A stretch of 14,276 nt of DNA, taken from contig JAUYEO010000055.1 of assembly GCA_030689795.1 (NCBI GenBank), positions 1 to 14,276 of the forward strand, in the 5' to 3' direction. Both the position numbers and the translations under genes were made by a program. This document shows, piece by piece, positions 13,445 through 14,276 of the stretch (position 1 is its first letter; each line of letters starts with the position of its first letter). Below the pieces are notes generated by a model. That model searched no databases, had not been told where the DNA came from, and saw only the letters and a list, made by a program, of their open reading frames with translations. The stretch comes from Desulfobacterales bacterium (GTDB lineage: Bacteria; Desulfobacterota; Desulfobacteria; Desulfobacterales; RPRI01).

Positions 13445-13819
13445 TTGAAAAAGCTCAAGGGTTATCAGAAACAGTATTTAAAAGGATTGGTGCACGGGCT
13501 CAAGCCGTACGTTTTTATCGGGCAGAAGGGAATAACCGGATCTCTTCTGAAATCGGTGGACGAAGCGCTTGACAAGCACGAACTTATAAAGGTCAGGTTC
13601 ATCGATTTCAAAGAAAAGGATATGAAAAAAGAGATAATGGCCGAGATCGAAAAGCTGGCGGTTTGCGAACTTGTTGGAGCCGTGGGGCACGTAGCTATAT
13701 TTTACAGGCAGCAGAAGGATCCTGGAAAACGGGCGGTAATAGTTCCGGATGAAAAGAAGGGCTCAGGGCTTCAAGGAGTCAAGGGTTCAAGCGCAAAGCT
13801 GAAAACTTTAAAGAAATAA
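13445..13819 (+). CDS. yhbY: YhbY-family (CRM domain) RNA-binding protein
   Basis: This is a 124-residue protein from a TTG start with a strong AGGGAGG. It carries one CRM domain (about 3-92): the opening helix KGYQKQYLKGLVHGLKP, the strand-turn VFIGQKG containing the GxxG RNA-binding loop (G26-Q-K-G29), the helix LLKSVDEALDKHELIKVRF, and the final strand GAVGHVAIFYRQ. Family members bind the 50S precursor or large-subunit rRNA during ribosome assembly. The family is usually about 97 residues; here about 27 basic residues follow (KKGSGLQGVKGSSAKLKTLKK), part of them encoded by a degenerate 8-bp DNA repeat. It starts 34 nt after the secretin-like stop, so the two may share a transcript, though no joint function is evident. 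The assignment is firm; the tail's role is unknown. Confidence 0.9.
   Translation: MKKLKGYQKQYLKGLVHGLKPYVFIGQKGITGSLLKSVDEALDKHELIKVRFIDFKEKDMKKEIMAEIEKLAVCELVGAVGHVAIFYRQQKDPGKRAVIVPDEKKGSGLQGVKGSSAKLKTLKK
13759..13791 (+). repeat. Degenerate 8-bp tandem repeat inside the 3' end of yhbY
   Basis: GGGCTCA, GGGCTTCA, AGGAGTCA, AGGGTTCA and AG follow in phase with a period of 7-8. They share the CAAGGGTT unit seen at 12514-12550. They encode the GLQGVKGSS part of the tail, beyond the conserved CRM domain. Confidence 0.55.
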
Positions 13820-13849
13820 AAATATGTATGAGAAAAAATGGAGGATGAA

Positions 13850-14276
13850 ATGGAAGAAAGAATCGGAATGGTCACAATGAAGGGGAACCCCATGACGCTT
13901 GCCGGCCATGCTTTGAAGGTCGGAGATAAAGCGCCTGATTTTGAAGTGACGGGCAATGATATGAAACCTGTAAAGTTTTCATCATTCTCGGGCAGGGTCT
14001 GCATTATATCGGCGGTTCCGTCTCTTGATACTCCGGTATGTGACATGGAGACAAGAAGATTTAACAAGGAAGCTGCCGGGCTCGGACCTGATGTTGTGAT
14101 TCTTACAATCAGCATGGATCTGCCCTTTGCTCAGAAACGATGGTGCGGGGCGGCCGGTGTAGAAAAGGTGATAACCCTTTCGGATTATAAACCAGCCGAT
14201 TTCGGAACGGCTTATGGCGTTCTGATAAAGGAGTTGAGACTTCTTGCAAGAGCCGTTTTTGTTGCGGATAAAAAAG
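13850..14276 (+). CDS. tpx: Thiol peroxidase, partial at the right edge
   Basis: The first 142 residues of an atypical 2-Cys peroxiredoxin (Tpx) are present, with the last residues (about 25-30) beyond the window. The start ATG at 13850 follows GGAGG at 5 nt; an in-frame ATG at 13838 overlaps that ribosome site and is less likely. Family landmarks: VTMKGNPMTLAGHALKVGDKAPDF (8-31), the peroxidatic cysteine C64 in SLDTPVCDMETR, the resolving cysteine C99 in KRWCGAAG, and the LLARAVFV strand with an active-site arginine (R134). Tpx reduces hydrogen peroxide and lipid peroxides using thioredoxin; it is cytoplasmic or periplasmic depending on species, and with no signal peptide here it is likely cytoplasmic. 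It lies 30 nt after yhbY on the same strand. No sign of damage. Confidence 0.95.
   Translation, partial: MEERIGMVTMKGNPMTLAGHALKVGDKAPDFEVTGNDMKPVKFSSFSGRVCIISAVPSLDTPVCDMETRRFNKEAAGLGPDVVILTISMDLPFAQKRWCGAAGVEKVITLSDYKPADFGTAYGVLIKELRLLARAVFVADKK

Overview
The window looks like a piece of a Gram-negative chromosome of moderate GC, most plausibly a deltaproteobacterium in the broad sense (Desulfobacterota). This is an inference from three things: the full ClpS/ClpA/Aat N-degron set plus a tripartite copper efflux pump with an outer-membrane channel; a near-consensus sigma-54 promoter; and short 7-8 bp degenerate repeats and a GTCATTCCGGCGAA-type repeat at gene borders. No rRNA, tRNA or CRISPR array was seen.

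Layout. Positions 1-1856 are accessory in character. They hold an AT-rich gene for an exported or membrane coiled-coil protein that runs off the left edge (minus strand), a gene-free block, a complete MntA-HepT toxin-antitoxin pair (minus), and a gene-free stretch with an inverted-repeat element of about 188 bp. Positions 1857-5294 (minus) carry clpS-clpA-aat, which supplies the tagging enzyme, the adaptor and the unfoldase of the bacterial N-degron pathway; clpP is not in view. Positions 5457-12121 (minus) carry a copper/silver export cluster: a periplasmic DUF3347-type protein, then a TolC-like channel, a CusB-like adaptor and a CusA-like RND pump, the last three joined by 4-nt ATGA overlaps. 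All three copper-binding methionines of the pump and the metal motifs of the adaptor are visible.

The divergent spacer 12122-12588 contains a GG-N10-GC sigma-54 promoter facing the copper cluster. To its right on the plus strand lie a lone secretin-N-domain protein, a YhbY-type RNA-binding protein and a thiol peroxidase (tpx) cut by the right edge.

How the genes work together. The DUF3347 protein and the adaptor can bind or hand over Cu(I)/Ag(I) in the periplasm, the pump uses proton flow to drive the metal out, and the channel releases it outside. Separately, Aat adds Leu/Phe to N-termini, ClpS recognises them and passes the substrate to ClpA. No gene here is clearly of a wholly unknown system. 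The most worthwhile leads are the sigma-54 signal before the copper operon, the DUF3347 lead gene in place of CusF, the lone truncated secretin-like protein, and the border repeats that appear to have entered two reading frames (ClpA and YhbY tails).
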